Source of the DNA: Alphaproteobacteria bacterium
Lineage (GTDB): Bacteria; Pseudomonadota; Alphaproteobacteria; Micropepsales; Micropepsaceae
Direction of reading: 5' to 3'
DNA: 64,000 nucleotides
Assembly (NCBI GenBank): GCA_019241645.1
Contig: JAFAWQ010000026.1
Coordinates: forward strand, 62,001-126,000
Of this stretch, positions 16,772 through 26,590 are shown one piece after another. Under the pieces are notes generated by a model. It was not told the DNA's origin. It worked only from the letters and a program-made list of their open reading frames with translations, and did not search any database. The stretch's first letter is position 1, and every line of letters begins with the position of its first letter. The translations under genes were made by a program, and so were the position numbers.

Positions 16772-17626
16772 CTACGCAAGCTCGTGATTTTGTTGAAGTT
16801 TATGGTTTATCGCCAGTAAATCCCTCCACGCGAGTTTTTTGTGGGTCGGCTGCCGGAGAAGATAGGCCGGATGCAGGGTCGGCATCACCGGGACCATTCG
16901 CCCCGCCGCATGATAGTGGAGCCACTTCCCCCGGCTATGCAGGATACCTTCGGCATTACCGAGCACGTGCCTCAGGGGGGAGCCACCCAGTAATACGATC
17001 ATTCGCGGACTCTGAAGCTCGATATGCCGCCGTAGGAAGGGTAGGCATTTGGCGACCTCCGCAGGGTCGGGATTACGGTTGTCGGGCGGCCGCCAGGGCA
17101 ACACGTTGATGATGTAGGTGGTGGTGCGGTCAAGGCCGATCGCCATCAGCATCTTGTCCAGCATTTTGCCCGCGCGGCCGACAAAGGGGAGGCCGGTCTT
17201 GTCTTCCTCGAACCCTGGCGCCTCACCGATAAACATTATGCGCCCGGCGGGATTGCCGTCGGCGAATACGGTCGTGTGTGCGAACTGTTTGAGTGCGCAG
17301 CCCTCGAAGGCCTCCACCGCTGCCTTCAGCTCCGCGAGCGTGTTGCAGGCATTGGCAATCTCCAGCGCGTGCCCGATGTAATCGTTGTCATGCGCATGCG
17401 GATTGAGCACGGCCGTGGGGCGCACGATGCCGCGCGGCGCTTGCCTAAGACCTGCGCCGTGGGCGAACGGCGAAATCTGCGAAGCAGAAGGGGGATCGTT
17501 CATCTGCGCGAGCGGAGCTGCCATCTTCGCCTGGAATCGGTTGACTGGGGCAACCTGAGCCGCCTCGTCTGCTCCGGCATCCACTAGCCAGCATAGGGCC
17601 CCTAACTCATCCATTTGGTCAGACAT
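16772..17626 (-). CDS. Family-4-like uracil-DNA glycosylase without full Fe-S ligands
   Basis: A 284-residue repair protein. The core motif FIGEAPGFEEDKTGLPFVGRAGKMLD is that of family 4 uracil-DNA glycosylases and PTLHPAYLLRQP gives the second active-site motif. Family 4 normally uses four Cys for a 4Fe-4S cluster; only two are present here (GCALKQ and AKCLPFL), with Lys and Trp at the other two positions (in the latter, VLPWRPP in place of VKCRPP). A long N-terminal extension of about 100 residues is low in motifs. In alphaproteobacteria such a gene is often next to ETF-QO, as here. The start lacks a clear ribosome binding site. Confidence 0.85.
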   Translation of the reverse strand: MSDQMDELGALCWLVDAGADEAAQVAPVNRFQAKMAAPLAQMNDPPSASQISPFAHGAGLRQAPRGIVRPTAVLNPHAHDNDYIGHALEIANACNTLAELKAAVEAFEGCALKQFAHTTVFADGNPAGRIMFIGEAPGFEEDKTGLPFVGRAGKMLDKMLMAIGLDRTTTYIINVLPWRPPDNRNPDPAEVAKCLPFLRRHIELQSPRMIVLLGGSPLRHVLGNAEGILHSRGKWLHYHAAGRMVPVMPTLHPAYLLRQPTHKKLAWRDLLAINHKLQQNHELA

Positions 17627-17721
17627 TCGGGTAGATTAACATATCTGGCGTCGTTGCGGGGCGCGTTGACCATGATTTGCCACACCCCCATAACCGAGCG
17701 CGAATAAGAGAGTCTCGCAGG

Positions 17722-19386
17722 ATGCCAGAGGACGTCGAGCGCGAGAGTATGGAGTACGACGTCGTCATCGTCGGCGCCGGGCCGGCCGGCCTGGCGGCGG
17801 CAATTCGGCTCAAGCAGCTTGCCGCAGAATCCGGGCGCGAAATCAGCGTCTGCCTGCTGGAGAAGGGATCGGAAGTCGGTGCGCATATCCTGTCCGGCGC
17901 CGTGATCGATCCTGTTGGCATCGATCACCTCATCCCCGACTGGCGCGAAAAGGGCGCGCCGATTGAGACGCGCGTGACCGAGGACCATTTCTATTTGCTG
18001 GGCCCGGCTGGCGGGCTGCGTATTCCCAACTTTCTGATGCCGCCGCTGATGAGCAATCATGGCAACTACATCATCAGTTTAAGCGATCTTTGTAAGTGGC
18101 TTGCGCAGCAGGCAGAATCCATCGGTGTGGAAATCTACCCGGGCTTCCCCGCGACGGACATTGTGTACGGCAGCAATGGTGAAGTCCGCGGCGTTGTGAC
18201 CGGTGATCTTGGGGTGGCACGTGACGGCCGGCACAAGGACTCCTTCACGCCGGGAATGCGATTGCTCGGCAAATACACACTATTTGCGGAAGGCGCGCGG
18301 GGTTCGCTCTCCAAAATTCTGATCGGCCAACTCGGCCTGCATCGGAACCGGGAACCGCAGAAATATGGCATCGGCATCAAAGAGCTTTGGGAGCTGAGGC
18401 CAGAGAAACACCGTTCCGGACTTGTGATGCATACCATGGGCTGGCCTCTCGACAATCGAACGGGCGGCGGCCTCTTTATGTATCATTTTGGCAATAATCT
18501 CTGTGCGTTAGGTTTTGTTGTTCATCTCAACTATGAGAATCCATACCTGTCACCCTTTGACGAATTCCAGCGAGTAAAGACTCACCGGCGAATCCGGCCA
18601 TTTCTCGAAGGGGGCAAGCGGATTGGCTATGGCGCACGCGTCATCACGGAAGGTGGTTTTCAGTCGGTACCGGGGTTGGCCTTTCCGGGCGGTGCATTGA
18701 TCGGTTGCGCGGCAGGATTCGTGAATGTTCCCCGCATAAAGGGCAGCCACAACGCCATACTCACGGGCACGATGGCGGCCGATGCCGCCTTTGCGGCTAT
18801 TGCCTCGGGTCGATCCAACGACGAACTCCGCGAATACCAGTCCGCTTACGAAAGCTCCGCAGTCTATCGCGATCTGAAGCGGGTGCGGAACGTCAAGCCT
18901 CTTTGGTCGAAGTTGGGGACGATTGCCGGCGTTGTAGCGGGGGGCTTCGACATGTGGTGCAATCAGCTCCTCGGCTTCAGCCCGTTTGGCACGCTAAGAC
19001 ACGGCAAACCCGACTACGCCACCTTAAAGCTGGCGTCGCAGTGCAAGCCCATTCGCTACTTGAAGCCGGATGGAGTCCTGACCTTCGACAAACCATCGTC
19101 GGTATTCCTCTCCAACACGAACCACGAGGAAGATCAGCCAGTTCATCTGAAACTGAAGGACCCGTCGATTCCCATCCGCGTCAATCTGCCAAAATACGCG
19201 GAACCCGCGCAGCGCTATTGTCCGGCGTTGGTGTATGAAGTGGTAGAGGAGGCCTCGGGCCCGCGCTTCCAGATCAACGCGCAAAACTGCGTCCATTGCA
19301 AAACCTGCGATATCAAGGATCCAGAGCAGAACATTGTATGGGTGCCGCCCGAAGGTGGGGGCGGTCCCAACTACCTGAGTATGTGA
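17722..19386 (+). CDS. Electron transfer flavoprotein-ubiquinone oxidoreductase
   Basis: Membrane-associated flavo-iron-sulfur enzyme that passes electrons from ETF to ubiquinone during fatty acid and amino acid oxidation. From the ATG at 17722 the protein is 554 residues. An FAD-binding GAGPAGLAAAIRLKQ lies at about 17-31, the ubiquinone-binding region includes FMYHFGNN, and the C-terminal 4Fe-4S site includes NCVHCKTCDIKDPEQN. The frame is open further upstream to 17677, but that part is not family-like. It is divergent from the uracil-DNA glycosylase and 6 bases ahead of the TPR lipoprotein. Confidence 0.94.
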   Translation: MPEDVERESMEYDVVIVGAGPAGLAAAIRLKQLAAESGREISVCLLEKGSEVGAHILSGAVIDPVGIDHLIPDWREKGAPIETRVTEDHFYLLGPAGGLRIPNFLMPPLMSNHGNYIISLSDLCKWLAQQAESIGVEIYPGFPATDIVYGSNGEVRGVVTGDLGVARDGRHKDSFTPGMRLLGKYTLFAEGARGSLSKILIGQLGLHRNREPQKYGIGIKELWELRPEKHRSGLVMHTMGWPLDNRTGGGLFMYHFGNNLCALGFVVHLNYENPYLSPFDEFQRVKTHRRIRPFLEGGKRIGYGARVITEGGFQSVPGLAFPGGALIGCAAGFVNVPRIKGSHNAILTGTMAADAAFAAIASGRSNDELREYQSAYESSAVYRDLKRVRNVKPLWSKLGTIAGVVAGGFDMWCNQLLGFSPFGTLRHGKPDYATLKLASQCKPIRYLKPDGVLTFDKPSSVFLSNTNHEEDQPVHLKLKDPSIPIRVNLPKYAEPAQRYCPALVYEVVEEASGPRFQINAQNCVHCKTCDIKDPEQNIVWVPPEGGGGPNYLSM

Positions 19387-19392
19387 GGCCTC

Positions 19393-21099
19393 ATGCGTGC
19401 AATCTCGTTGAAAGCGTTCGTTCCCGCGGTTGGCGTTATGCTGATGCTCTGTGCCTGCGCCGATGTTGGTGCCGGGCCCGCGCCAACGGCATCAACCGAG
19501 GCGGATGCGTATGGCAACTATCTCGCTGGCCGTCTTGCGGCCAACGAGCACGACATGCCCGAGGCTGCCCGCCGCTATCGTGAAAGCTTGGCCCAAGACC
19601 CGGGCAATCCCGATCTTCTCGGCCGCGCACTCCTTTACACCGCAGGCGCAGGCAACATCGATGAGGCAGCCAGGCTTGCCGGCCGCGTCGTTGTCGCCAC
19701 GCCAGATGATCGGATCGCCCGATTGGCGCTCGCGGTTGCCGCTATCCGGCACGGTGATTTCGCCGAAGCGCGCGAGCATATCGAAAGGTCGGCGAAAGGG
19801 CAGTTCGCGGCACTCACGCTATCTCTGTTGGATGCTTGGGCGGCGCAGGGCGCGGGCAAAACCGACGTGGCGCTCGCCGCATTGAAGGAAGTGACCGCCG
19901 AAGGTGGGACGTCAGCTCTCAGCACCTACCATCGGGCGCTGATTCTCGACCTTGCCGGCCGGATGGCGGACGCCGATACAGCCTATCGCGAGGCGCTCGC
20001 ACTGGCGCCGAATAGTCCTCGTATGGTTGAGAGCTACGGACGATTCCTGGAACGTAGCCATCGTGTTGAGGAAGCGCGGCGGTTCTACGCCAAATTCGCG
20101 GATGATTCCGGCCTCCAGCCCATGGTTGAAACCGCTGTGGCGCGCCTTGCCGCTGGCCGGCTTCCGGCGCGACTGGTGCCCAATGCCCAGGCTGGGGCGG
20201 CGGAGTCGTTGTTTGGGATTGCCGCCTCGCTCGGCGACAATGCCACCGCGGACGTCGCCATATTGTATCTCCGCTTTGCTTTGTACCTCGCGCCTGATCT
20301 CGATCTCGCAAAAATCGTTCTGGCGGATCGTTTCGAGGCATTGCGGAAGTATGAGGCGGCGATCGAAGTCTACCGTAGCGTCGGTTCGGATTCCCCCTAC
20401 CACTTCGCTGCCGCTGTGCAGATTGCGGTGGATGACAGCAGGTTGCAGCGAAACGACCAGGCTGTCGCCGCGTTGAGCGCCCTTACGGCCGAGCGGCCAA
20501 ACGACATCACGGCATGGACCGCGCTTGGTGATGCGTATCGTGCCACCGAGAAGTATGAGAAGGCGGCGCAAGCATACGATCAGGCTGTGAAACTAATCGG
20601 CCCGGTCACAGCGAAGGACTGGCCCCTATATTATGCGCGGGGCGTGGCGGAAGAGCGCTCACATCGCTGGGCCGACGCCGAACGCGATCTGCAGCAGGCT
20701 CTGAAGCTGAGTCCGGACCAGCCCCAGGTGTTGAACTATCTCGGCTACAGCTGGGTGGATCAGGGCCGCAATCTGGTCGAGGCTGTCGCTATGTTGGAGA
20801 AAGCGCGCTCGCTGGATCCGAACGACGGTTATGTGGTGGATAGCGTCGGCTGGGCGTATTTTCGTCTAGGCCGCTATCAGGACGCAGCCAAGACTCTGGA
20901 ACAAGCCATCCTCCTTGCCCCCGGCGATCCCACAATCAACGAACATCTCGGCGATGCTTACTGGATGACAGGACGGAAGCGTGAAGCACACTTTCAGTGG
21001 GATCATGCGTTGGCGTTTGGGTCTGACGAGAAGCAGAAGCAGACGATTGAAAAGAAGCTTCGGTCGGGATTGACCGCGGCGACAACGTCGGGTGGCTAG
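19393..21099 (+). CDS. TPR-repeat lipoprotein
   Basis: A 568-residue protein with a lipoprotein signal (MLMLCAC; the modified Cys is most likely the second one, near residue 21). The rest is built from tetratricopeptide repeats. The clearest are YEKAAQAYDQAVKLIGP, RWADAERDLQQALKLSPDQP, LVEAVAMLEKARSLDPNDG and RYQDAAKTLEQAILLAPGDP toward the C-terminus. Its place between ETF-QO and ispE is conserved in many alphaproteobacteria as far as I recall. A role as an envelope scaffold is likely, the partner unknown. Confidence 0.85.
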   Translation: MRAISLKAFVPAVGVMLMLCACADVGAGPAPTASTEADAYGNYLAGRLAANEHDMPEAARRYRESLAQDPGNPDLLGRALLYTAGAGNIDEAARLAGRVVVATPDDRIARLALAVAAIRHGDFAEAREHIERSAKGQFAALTLSLLDAWAAQGAGKTDVALAALKEVTAEGGTSALSTYHRALILDLAGRMADADTAYREALALAPNSPRMVESYGRFLERSHRVEEARRFYAKFADDSGLQPMVETAVARLAAGRLPARLVPNAQAGAAESLFGIAASLGDNATADVAILYLRFALYLAPDLDLAKIVLADRFEALRKYEAAIEVYRSVGSDSPYHFAAAVQIAVDDSRLQRNDQAVAALSALTAERPNDITAWTALGDAYRATEKYEKAAQAYDQAVKLIGPVTAKDWPLYYARGVAEERSHRWADAERDLQQALKLSPDQPQVLNYLGYSWVDQGRNLVEAVAMLEKARSLDPNDGYVVDSVGWAYFRLGRYQDAAKTLEQAILLAPGDPTINEHLGDAYWMTGRKREAHFQWDHALAFGSDEKQKQTIEKKLRSGLTAATTSGG

Positions 21100-21105
21100 A
21101 CGGGA

Positions 21106-21990
21106 ATGATTCGGGAACTCGCGCCCGCCAAGGTCAATCTCTTTCTGCACGTCGGAAACAGGCGCGCGGACGGCTACCACGAGCTCGAAAGTCTGGTGGT
21201 GTTCGCGAGCGTGGGCGACGAGATCACGCTTGAGGAAGCTGGCGAGTTGTCATTCGCAGTTGAAGGGCCGTTTGCCTCAAGACTTACCGCCGACACGGAC
21301 AACCTAGTGCTTCAGGCTGTGCGCAAATTCTGCGAGCTCACCGAAACCCAGCAGCATGTTCGCATCACACTGACGAAGAACTTACCCGTTGCGTCCGGGA
21401 TCGGCGGCGGATCAAGCGATACCGCGGCAACTTTGCGCGGCCTTTCTCGGTTGTGGCCAGAGCGGGCCAATCTTCAGGCGCTGTGGAATCTCGGCGGCGA
21501 GATCGGTTCCGATGTTGCCGTCTGCGTGCTGCCGGGGTGCTGGTGGATGACGGGGCGCGGCGAGCGCTTCGCCACGATCAACGTGCTCGGCACCTTCGAT
21601 GCACTGCTTGTGAATGCAGGCGTACCGGTGGCTACCGGCATTGTCTATGATGCTTTGCGCGAACGTACTGGCGTTGGCTCCGCGGCAAGACCGCAACAGT
21701 TTTCAAACGTGAGTGCGCTTGCCGACTATTTGCGCGCGGTTCGCAATGACCTTGAAGTGCCGGCACGCCAGCTTTTCCCTGTCATTGGAGAAACGATTGA
21801 TGCCATTATGGGAACAAACGCGCTGCTGGCGCGAATGTCCGGCAGCGGAGCGACCTGCTTTGGCATCTATCCCGATGCCGTGAGCACCCAGGCTGCCGCG
21901 GAAGCAATTTTGAAACAGCATCCAAATTGGTGGGTTGCGCCCACAAAGCTGAACTACGGTCGCAAGTGGGAATTCAATAGCAGCGGCTGA
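21106..21990 (+). CDS. ispE: 4-diphosphocytidyl-2-C-methyl-D-erythritol kinase
   Basis: GHMP kinase of the non-mevalonate isoprenoid pathway. The 294 residues start with LAPAKVNLFLHVGNRRADGY, the family signature, and carry the ATP loop PVASGIGGGSSDTAATL at about 90-106. MSGSGATCFGIY is the C-terminal GHMP motif. It follows the TPR gene by 6 bases and ends inside the 3' end of the convergent polyprenyl synthetase gene (17-base overlap), so two isoprenoid genes face each other. Confidence 0.95.
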   Translation: MIRELAPAKVNLFLHVGNRRADGYHELESLVVFASVGDEITLEEAGELSFAVEGPFASRLTADTDNLVLQAVRKFCELTETQQHVRITLTKNLPVASGIGGGSSDTAATLRGLSRLWPERANLQALWNLGGEIGSDVAVCVLPGCWWMTGRGERFATINVLGTFDALLVNAGVPVATGIVYDALRERTGVGSAARPQQFSNVSALADYLRAVRNDLEVPARQLFPVIGETIDAIMGTNALLARMSGSGATCFGIYPDAVSTQAAAEAILKQHPNWWVAPTKLNYGRKWEFNSSG

Positions 21991-22984
21991 CGCAAAACTC
22001 GGCGACATCCTGCAGCGTTTTGCGGAGCTGGTGTGGTGGAAGCCGGTCCAGTGCCGTCATGGCGGCGTCCATATGAAAACGGGCCAAAGCCTGCGTTTCC
22101 TCAATAGCGCCCGATTCATCAACATAGGCGATGGCCCTTTTCAGATCGCCTTCGTGCTGGGCACCGTCCTCTATGGTCCGGCGCCAGAATTCTCTTCCGG
22201 TTTCGTTTGCGCGCTCATGGGCCACTATCACCGGCAGCGTGACTTTCGCCTCGCGAAAGTCATCGCCGATGGATTTGCCCATCTGCGCCTGTCGCCCGGA
22301 ATAGTCTAGCGCATCGTCAATCAACTGAAACACGATGCCGAGATGGTGACCGTAAGCGCGCAGCGCTTCGATAGTCTCTGCCGGAGCGGATGCTATCATG
22401 GCGCCAGACTTCGCCGCGGCGGCAAAAAGAGCCGCGGTTTTGGCGGAAATTACGCGCAGATATTCGTCCCGGGTGGTGGCGAGGTTATGGGTCGTGCGCA
22501 GCTGCAGAACTTCGCCCTCCGCGATCACTGCCGATGCCTGTGCCAGCACGCTCAGCACGGAAATATCGCCAGCTTCCACCATCAATTGAAAGGAGCGGCT
22601 GAAGAGGTAATCGCCGACTAGCACGCTCGACTTGTTGCCCCAGACCACATTCGCGGCGATCTTGCCCCGCCGCAGCGTGCTCACATCCACGACATCGTCG
22701 TGGAGCAGTGTCGCCGTATGGATGAACTCCACCGCCGCGGCCAATCGAATATGGGCTGTGCCGCGGTAAGCGTTGAGCCGAGCGGCTGCGAGCGTCAGCA
22801 GTGGCCGCAGGCGCTTTCCACCAGCGTCGACAAGATGCCGGGCAAGGTCGGGAATGAGAGGCACTGCACTGCCGATGCGTTCGTGCACAAGCCGATCAAC
22901 CGCCGCCATCTCCGGCGCCAGCATGGCGTGGAGGGCGTCGATTGGCGACCGCCGGTCGAGAATACGTGCTTCGGCGCTTTGCAT
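21974..22984 (-). CDS. Polyprenyl diphosphate synthase (long-chain, quinone side chain)
   Basis: A 336-residue trans-prenyltransferase. The first Asp-rich motif is LLHDDVVD at 94-100, followed by TLRRG, and the second is QLIDDALDY at about 221-229. GGKRLRPLL lies near the N-terminus. The residues before the first Asp motif are small (Thr, Leu), which fits a long-chain product such as octaprenyl or decaprenyl diphosphate for ubiquinone; the chain length cannot be read with certainty. Confidence 0.92.
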   Translation of the reverse strand: MQSAEARILDRRSPIDALHAMLAPEMAAVDRLVHERIGSAVPLIPDLARHLVDAGGKRLRPLLTLAAARLNAYRGTAHIRLAAAVEFIHTATLLHDDVVDVSTLRRGKIAANVVWGNKSSVLVGDYLFSRSFQLMVEAGDISVLSVLAQASAVIAEGEVLQLRTTHNLATTRDEYLRVISAKTAALFAAAAKSGAMIASAPAETIEALRAYGHHLGIVFQLIDDALDYSGRQAQMGKSIGDDFREAKVTLPVIVAHERANETGREFWRRTIEDGAQHEGDLKRAIAYVDESGAIEETQALARFHMDAAMTALDRLPPHQLRKTLQDVAEFCVSRCY

Positions 22985-23091
22985 GGTCCCGCTTGCCGGA
23001 GAGCCGGCCTCTTTGCGACATTAGTGAGCGAAAAGGCCGGGTCAAGGATGCTTCGTCTAACCCGGACACGCTCCGCCTCCAAATGGAAGAC

Positions 23092-23313
23092 ATGCGCGAA
23101 ATCCTTAAGACAAACAACGCTGTGGAACTCAATTTCGCGGAGGCCGTGTTAAAGAATGCAGGCATCCGTTCCGTGGTACTGGACACGCATATGAGCATTC
23201 TCGACGGCAGCATGGTCATTATTCCGCGCCGGCTGATGGTAGCCGATGACGATGAAGCCCGTGCTCGTGAGCTTCTGAGTGAGGCGCTTGCCTCGCCGGC
23301 CGAGTGGACATGA
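23092..23313 (+). CDS. DUF2007 domain protein (73 aa)
   Basis: Starts at the ATG at 23092, with GGAAGA just ahead as ribosome binding site, rather than at 23083. MREILKTNNAVELNFAEAVL and the later LDTHMSILDGSMVIIPRRLMV match the DUF2007 family (putative signal-transducing, PII-like fold). The stop overlaps the methyltransferase start by ATGA, a conserved alphaproteobacterial pair. Its biochemical role is not known. Confidence 0.85.
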   Translation: MREILKTNNAVELNFAEAVLKNAGIRSVVLDTHMSILDGSMVIIPRRLMVADDDEARARELLSEALASPAEWT

Positions 23314-24041
23314 CAGAAATTACGGAAGATGGATTTCTTGACGGCCGGGTGCGGTTACGTCAGTTCAGTCGCGGTTTCCGCTCGGGTCTCGATGCTATGA
23401 TGCTCGCGGCTTCGGTCCCGGCGGGGGAGCGCGAGACCGTGCTGGAACTGGGCAGCGGTGCGGGCGCCGCAAGCCTTTGCGTCGCCACACGGGTGCCGGA
23501 CTGCATGATCACCGGCGTGGACATCCATCGCGAGTTGGTTGCGCTCGCAAACGAAAATGCGTGCGCTAACGGAATGGGCTCGCGCGCACGCTTTGTGCAG
23601 GCGGATGTGTTGAACTTGCCGACCAAGCTTCGCACTCCCTTCGATCACGTGCTCTGCAATCCTCCCTTTCATGATTCCTTGGGCGAAACTTCGCCCGATG
23701 AAGCGCGCGCACAAGCGCTTCAGGATTTTGGTGACTTGCCAGGCTGGTTGGAAACCGGTGTGAAGCGCACTGCGTCGGGCGGCACGCTCACTGTCATTCT
23801 TCGCGCGGATCGCCTCACGGAGGCGCTGGATGGTTTACCGAACCACGGCGTGAGCGTTTTCCCGCTTTGGCCCAAACGCGATGTGCCCGCCAAACGTGTG
23901 CTTATCCAGTTGCGTCGCGGCAAGCGCGCGCCGCTCGCGCTGCTCTCCGGCCTGGTACTGCACGAAAATGACGGACGTTACACGCCGGAGGCCGATGCGA
24001 TCCTGCGCAGCGGCGCGCCGCTTCCTTTTGGGACGCCTTAG
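23310..24041 (+). CDS. tRNA1(Val) adenine-N6 methyltransferase-like protein
   Basis: A 243-residue class I SAM methyltransferase. Motif I is VLELGSGAGAASLCVA and motif IV is CNPPFHDS, an NPPF signature used for exocyclic amino groups. The N-terminus GFLDGRVRLRQFSRGFRSGLDAMMLA matches the TrmN6/YfiC branch, which methylates A37 of tRNA1(Val). It is coupled to DUF2007. The final substrate is inferred from the family. Confidence 0.87.
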   Translation: MTEITEDGFLDGRVRLRQFSRGFRSGLDAMMLAASVPAGERETVLELGSGAGAASLCVATRVPDCMITGVDIHRELVALANENACANGMGSRARFVQADVLNLPTKLRTPFDHVLCNPPFHDSLGETSPDEARAQALQDFGDLPGWLETGVKRTASGGTLTVILRADRLTEALDGLPNHGVSVFPLWPKRDVPAKRVLIQLRRGKRAPLALLSGLVLHENDGRYTPEADAILRSGAPLPFGTP

Positions 24042-25570
24042 GCCGAATGTCCTGCCACATGGTGGAGAAAGCGTACGTAGGCGAGAGCCGCGTCATCCAT
24101 TCCGAACAGGGCAGGGTTCGTGCTCTCGACCAGCATGAATTCGTCAGGCGCATGCGCGCCCGTGCCATAGCCCATGCCGAAGTGCCCGGCCGGCAGGCTG
24201 AGCGGCGGTCCGGTGAATACCACGCCCGGCCAGGAACCGGCGCCGCGCGGAATCATGGCAGGCGGGTAGCCGAGCGCCTTGTAGGTCGCCACTTCCGCCT
24301 GGATGATTGCGCTGCCTTCATCGGTTTCAGTGGGATCGTAGCCGCCGGTGACGTTCACCTCGATATCGCCGAAGCCTTTCTTCTGAAGGTACTGCTTTAG
24401 CTTGGCCGTGGCTTCGGCGCGGGTCTGGTTCGGCACCAGGCGGCAATCGAGCTTGGCAACGGCACGCCCGGGCAGAATCGTCTTTCCGCCGGGTCCCGTA
24501 TAGCCCGCCACCAATCCTTCGATGTTGACCGTTGGCTGCGACGCCAGCCGCTGCATGGCCTTCTCATATGGGAGATCGTCGATCCAGTGACTGATGTGCA
24601 GCTCCTTCATCCGCTCGGCTTCCGGATTCGCGCGCACGAATGCCGCGATCAGATCCTTCTGGTGTTGCGTCAGTGGCTGGACATTTTCGTACCAGTGGTC
24701 CACTGCCACCCTATTGCCATCGGGCGAGACCAGCGTTTGCAACGCCTCCACCAGATGCCAGGCGGGACTGTCGACTGCCGCTTTCAGGCTTGAGTGGATG
24801 TCCTGCGCAGGTCCACGGCCCCAGTTCTTTCCAGACGAAACCAGCTCCAGTTCGATGATGCCTTTGGCGCCAAGCGTGATCTCGACACTGCCGCTCGGGC
24901 CTTGGCTGTGCGACGGCATGAACACGCCGACGCTTTTCTTCAGTGCGGCCAGAATGTCCGGACGGTGCACGATTTCGGCGAAATGCGGAGAGCCGATCTC
25001 CTCTTCGCCCTCTGCCACCAGCACCAGATTGACCGGCAGTTTGCGGCCGGCCGCGCGCATGGCGTGGAGCGCCGCAAGGAAGGTTGCTTCCGGACCCTTC
25101 TGATTGGTGGCGCCGCGACCGACCATAATGGTGCCCATGCCAGCCTTGGAGACGAGCCGTCCTCCCAGTGGCGTCGATGACCATTCCTTCGGATCGAATT
25201 GCTTCACGTCGTACATGAAGTAGAGGCCGAGGGTTGTTGGTGCACCGGCGTCCAAGGTGGCAAACACGCCGGGTACGCCGCTGGTCGGAACCACTTCGAC
25301 GTGTTGGAAGCCCGCGTCCTTGGCGAGCTCTGCCATGTAGCGGGCTCCCTCCTGGGCGTTGCGTCCCTCGGCGGCGATGGAGGGCAGGGCGATCCAGTCC
25401 TGTAGCCGTTTGATTGACATCGCATGTTGTGAGGCGATGGCTTTGCGCACACTCGTCGTGTCGTCTGCCGCCGATGCCAGACCGCCACTTACCAGCAACG
25501 CGGCGGTGGCCGCCGCTCCCATCATCACTCTACGCCGGTCCGTCCCGAACTCCAGATCACTCACCTGCAT
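24038..25570 (-). CDS. M20-family peptidase homologue with altered metal ligands
   Basis: A 510-residue protein of the M20/M25/M40 fold, with a likely twin-arginine signal (TDRRRVMMGAA, then a hydrophobic run to ASA) that would send it folded to the periplasm. The start at 25570 has a GGGAG site. The Glu cluster AEGEEEIGS at about 186-194 and a C-terminal His in GTGAHAPDEF are intact. But the first His motif, usually GHxD, reads YFMYDVKQ (Met119 at the His position), and the DDKG motif reads GRGATNQKG (Asn156 and Gln157). So one or both metal sites differ from dipeptidases. From memory a subfamily with this pattern exists, so it is probably not decay. Confidence 0.8.
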   Translation of the reverse strand: MQVSDLEFGTDRRRVMMGAAATAALLVSGGLASAADDTTSVRKAIASQHAMSIKRLQDWIALPSIAAEGRNAQEGARYMAELAKDAGFQHVEVVPTSGVPGVFATLDAGAPTTLGLYFMYDVKQFDPKEWSSTPLGGRLVSKAGMGTIMVGRGATNQKGPEATFLAALHAMRAAGRKLPVNLVLVAEGEEEIGSPHFAEIVHRPDILAALKKSVGVFMPSHSQGPSGSVEITLGAKGIIELELVSSGKNWGRGPAQDIHSSLKAAVDSPAWHLVEALQTLVSPDGNRVAVDHWYENVQPLTQHQKDLIAAFVRANPEAERMKELHISHWIDDLPYEKAMQRLASQPTVNIEGLVAGYTGPGGKTILPGRAVAKLDCRLVPNQTRAEATAKLKQYLQKKGFGDIEVNVTGGYDPTETDEGSAIIQAEVATYKALGYPPAMIPRGAGSWPGVVFTGPPLSLPAGHFGMGYGTGAHAPDEFMLVESTNPALFGMDDAALAYVRFLHHVAGHSA

Positions 25571-25708
25571 TCTCCCGCTTGGCCGCCGCTCGATTAGGGC
25601 TGGCTGGACGCGTGTTGGCAAGGCATTCGGCCATCTCCGAGCAGAATTGTTGTTTGCGGCCGGACCCCCTATAGCTCGCGCGCAAATCTACCGATTGAAT
25701 CGCCGTCC

Positions 25709-26590
25709 GTGGACAAGCCGCAGACCTTTCAGGATCTGATCCTCACGCTGCAGAATTTCTGGGCGAAGCAGGGTTGCCTCATCTTGCAGCCTTACGATGT
25801 GGAAATGGGCGCCGGCACCTTTCATCCCGCCACCACCTTGCGTTCGTTGGGGCCGCGGCCATGGCGCGCAGCGTATGTGCAACCGTCGCGGCGGCCGAAG
25901 GATGGCCGCTACGGCGAGAACCCCAACCGGCTGCAGCACTATTACCAATTCCAGGCGATCCTGAAGCCTGCCCCCGCCAATGTGCAGGACATGTATCTCG
26001 AAAGCCTGCGCGCTATCGGCCTCGATCCGAAGCTGCACGACATTCGTTTCGTTGAGGACGATTGGGAAAGCCCGACGCTTGGTGCCTGGGGGCTGGGCTG
26101 GGAAGTGTGGTGCGACGGGATGGAGATTACCCAGTTCACCTATTTCCAGCAGGTCGGCGGCATCGATTGCGATCCGGTGAGCGCCGAGATCACTTACGGA
26201 CTTGAGCGCCTGGCCATGTATGTGCAGGGCGTGGAGTTCGTGTACGACCTAAAATTCAATGATCAGTTCCGCTACGGCGAAGTGTTTCATCAGAATGAGA
26301 TCGAGCAGTCCGGCTACAATTTCGAGCGCGCGGACACCGAGATTCTGTCCCGGCATTTCAAGGACGCCGAGCAGCAGTGCCAGGAATTGCTGAACGGCGC
26401 CAAGCTGGCGCTGCCGGCTTACGACCAGTGCATTAAGGCGAGCCATTGCTTCAATTTGCTGGATGCGCGCGGCGTGATTTCCGTAACGGAGCGCGCGGCC
26501 TACATCGCTCGGGTGCGCGCGCTGGCCAAAGCGTGTTGCGAAGCCTGGCTTGAATCGCCGATGGGCGCCTATCAGCCGAGGTTCGGGTGA
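25709..26590 (+). CDS. glyQ: Glycyl-tRNA synthetase alpha subunit
   Basis: Catalytic subunit of the bacterial alpha2beta2 enzyme that charges tRNA-Gly. The 293 residues begin with a GTG start, [20 protein letters not shown] and the motif 2 region [27 protein letters not shown]-like [19 protein letters not shown] follows. Start context is weak, but the N-terminus aligns with the family. The stop overlaps the glyS start in TGATG. Confidence 0.96.
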   Translation: MDKPQTFQDLILTLQNFWAKQGCLILQPYDVEMGAGTFHPATTLRSLGPRPWRAAYVQPSRRPKDGRYGENPNRLQHYYQFQAILKPAPANVQDMYLESLRAIGLDPKLHDIRFVEDDWESPTLGAWGLGWEVWCDGMEITQFTYFQQVGGIDCDPVSAEITYGLERLAMYVQGVEFVYDLKFNDQFRYGEVFHQNEIEQSGYNFERADTEILSRHFKDAEQQCQELLNGAKLALPAYDQCIKASHCFNLLDARGVISVTERAAYIARVRALAKACCEAWLESPMGAYQPRFG

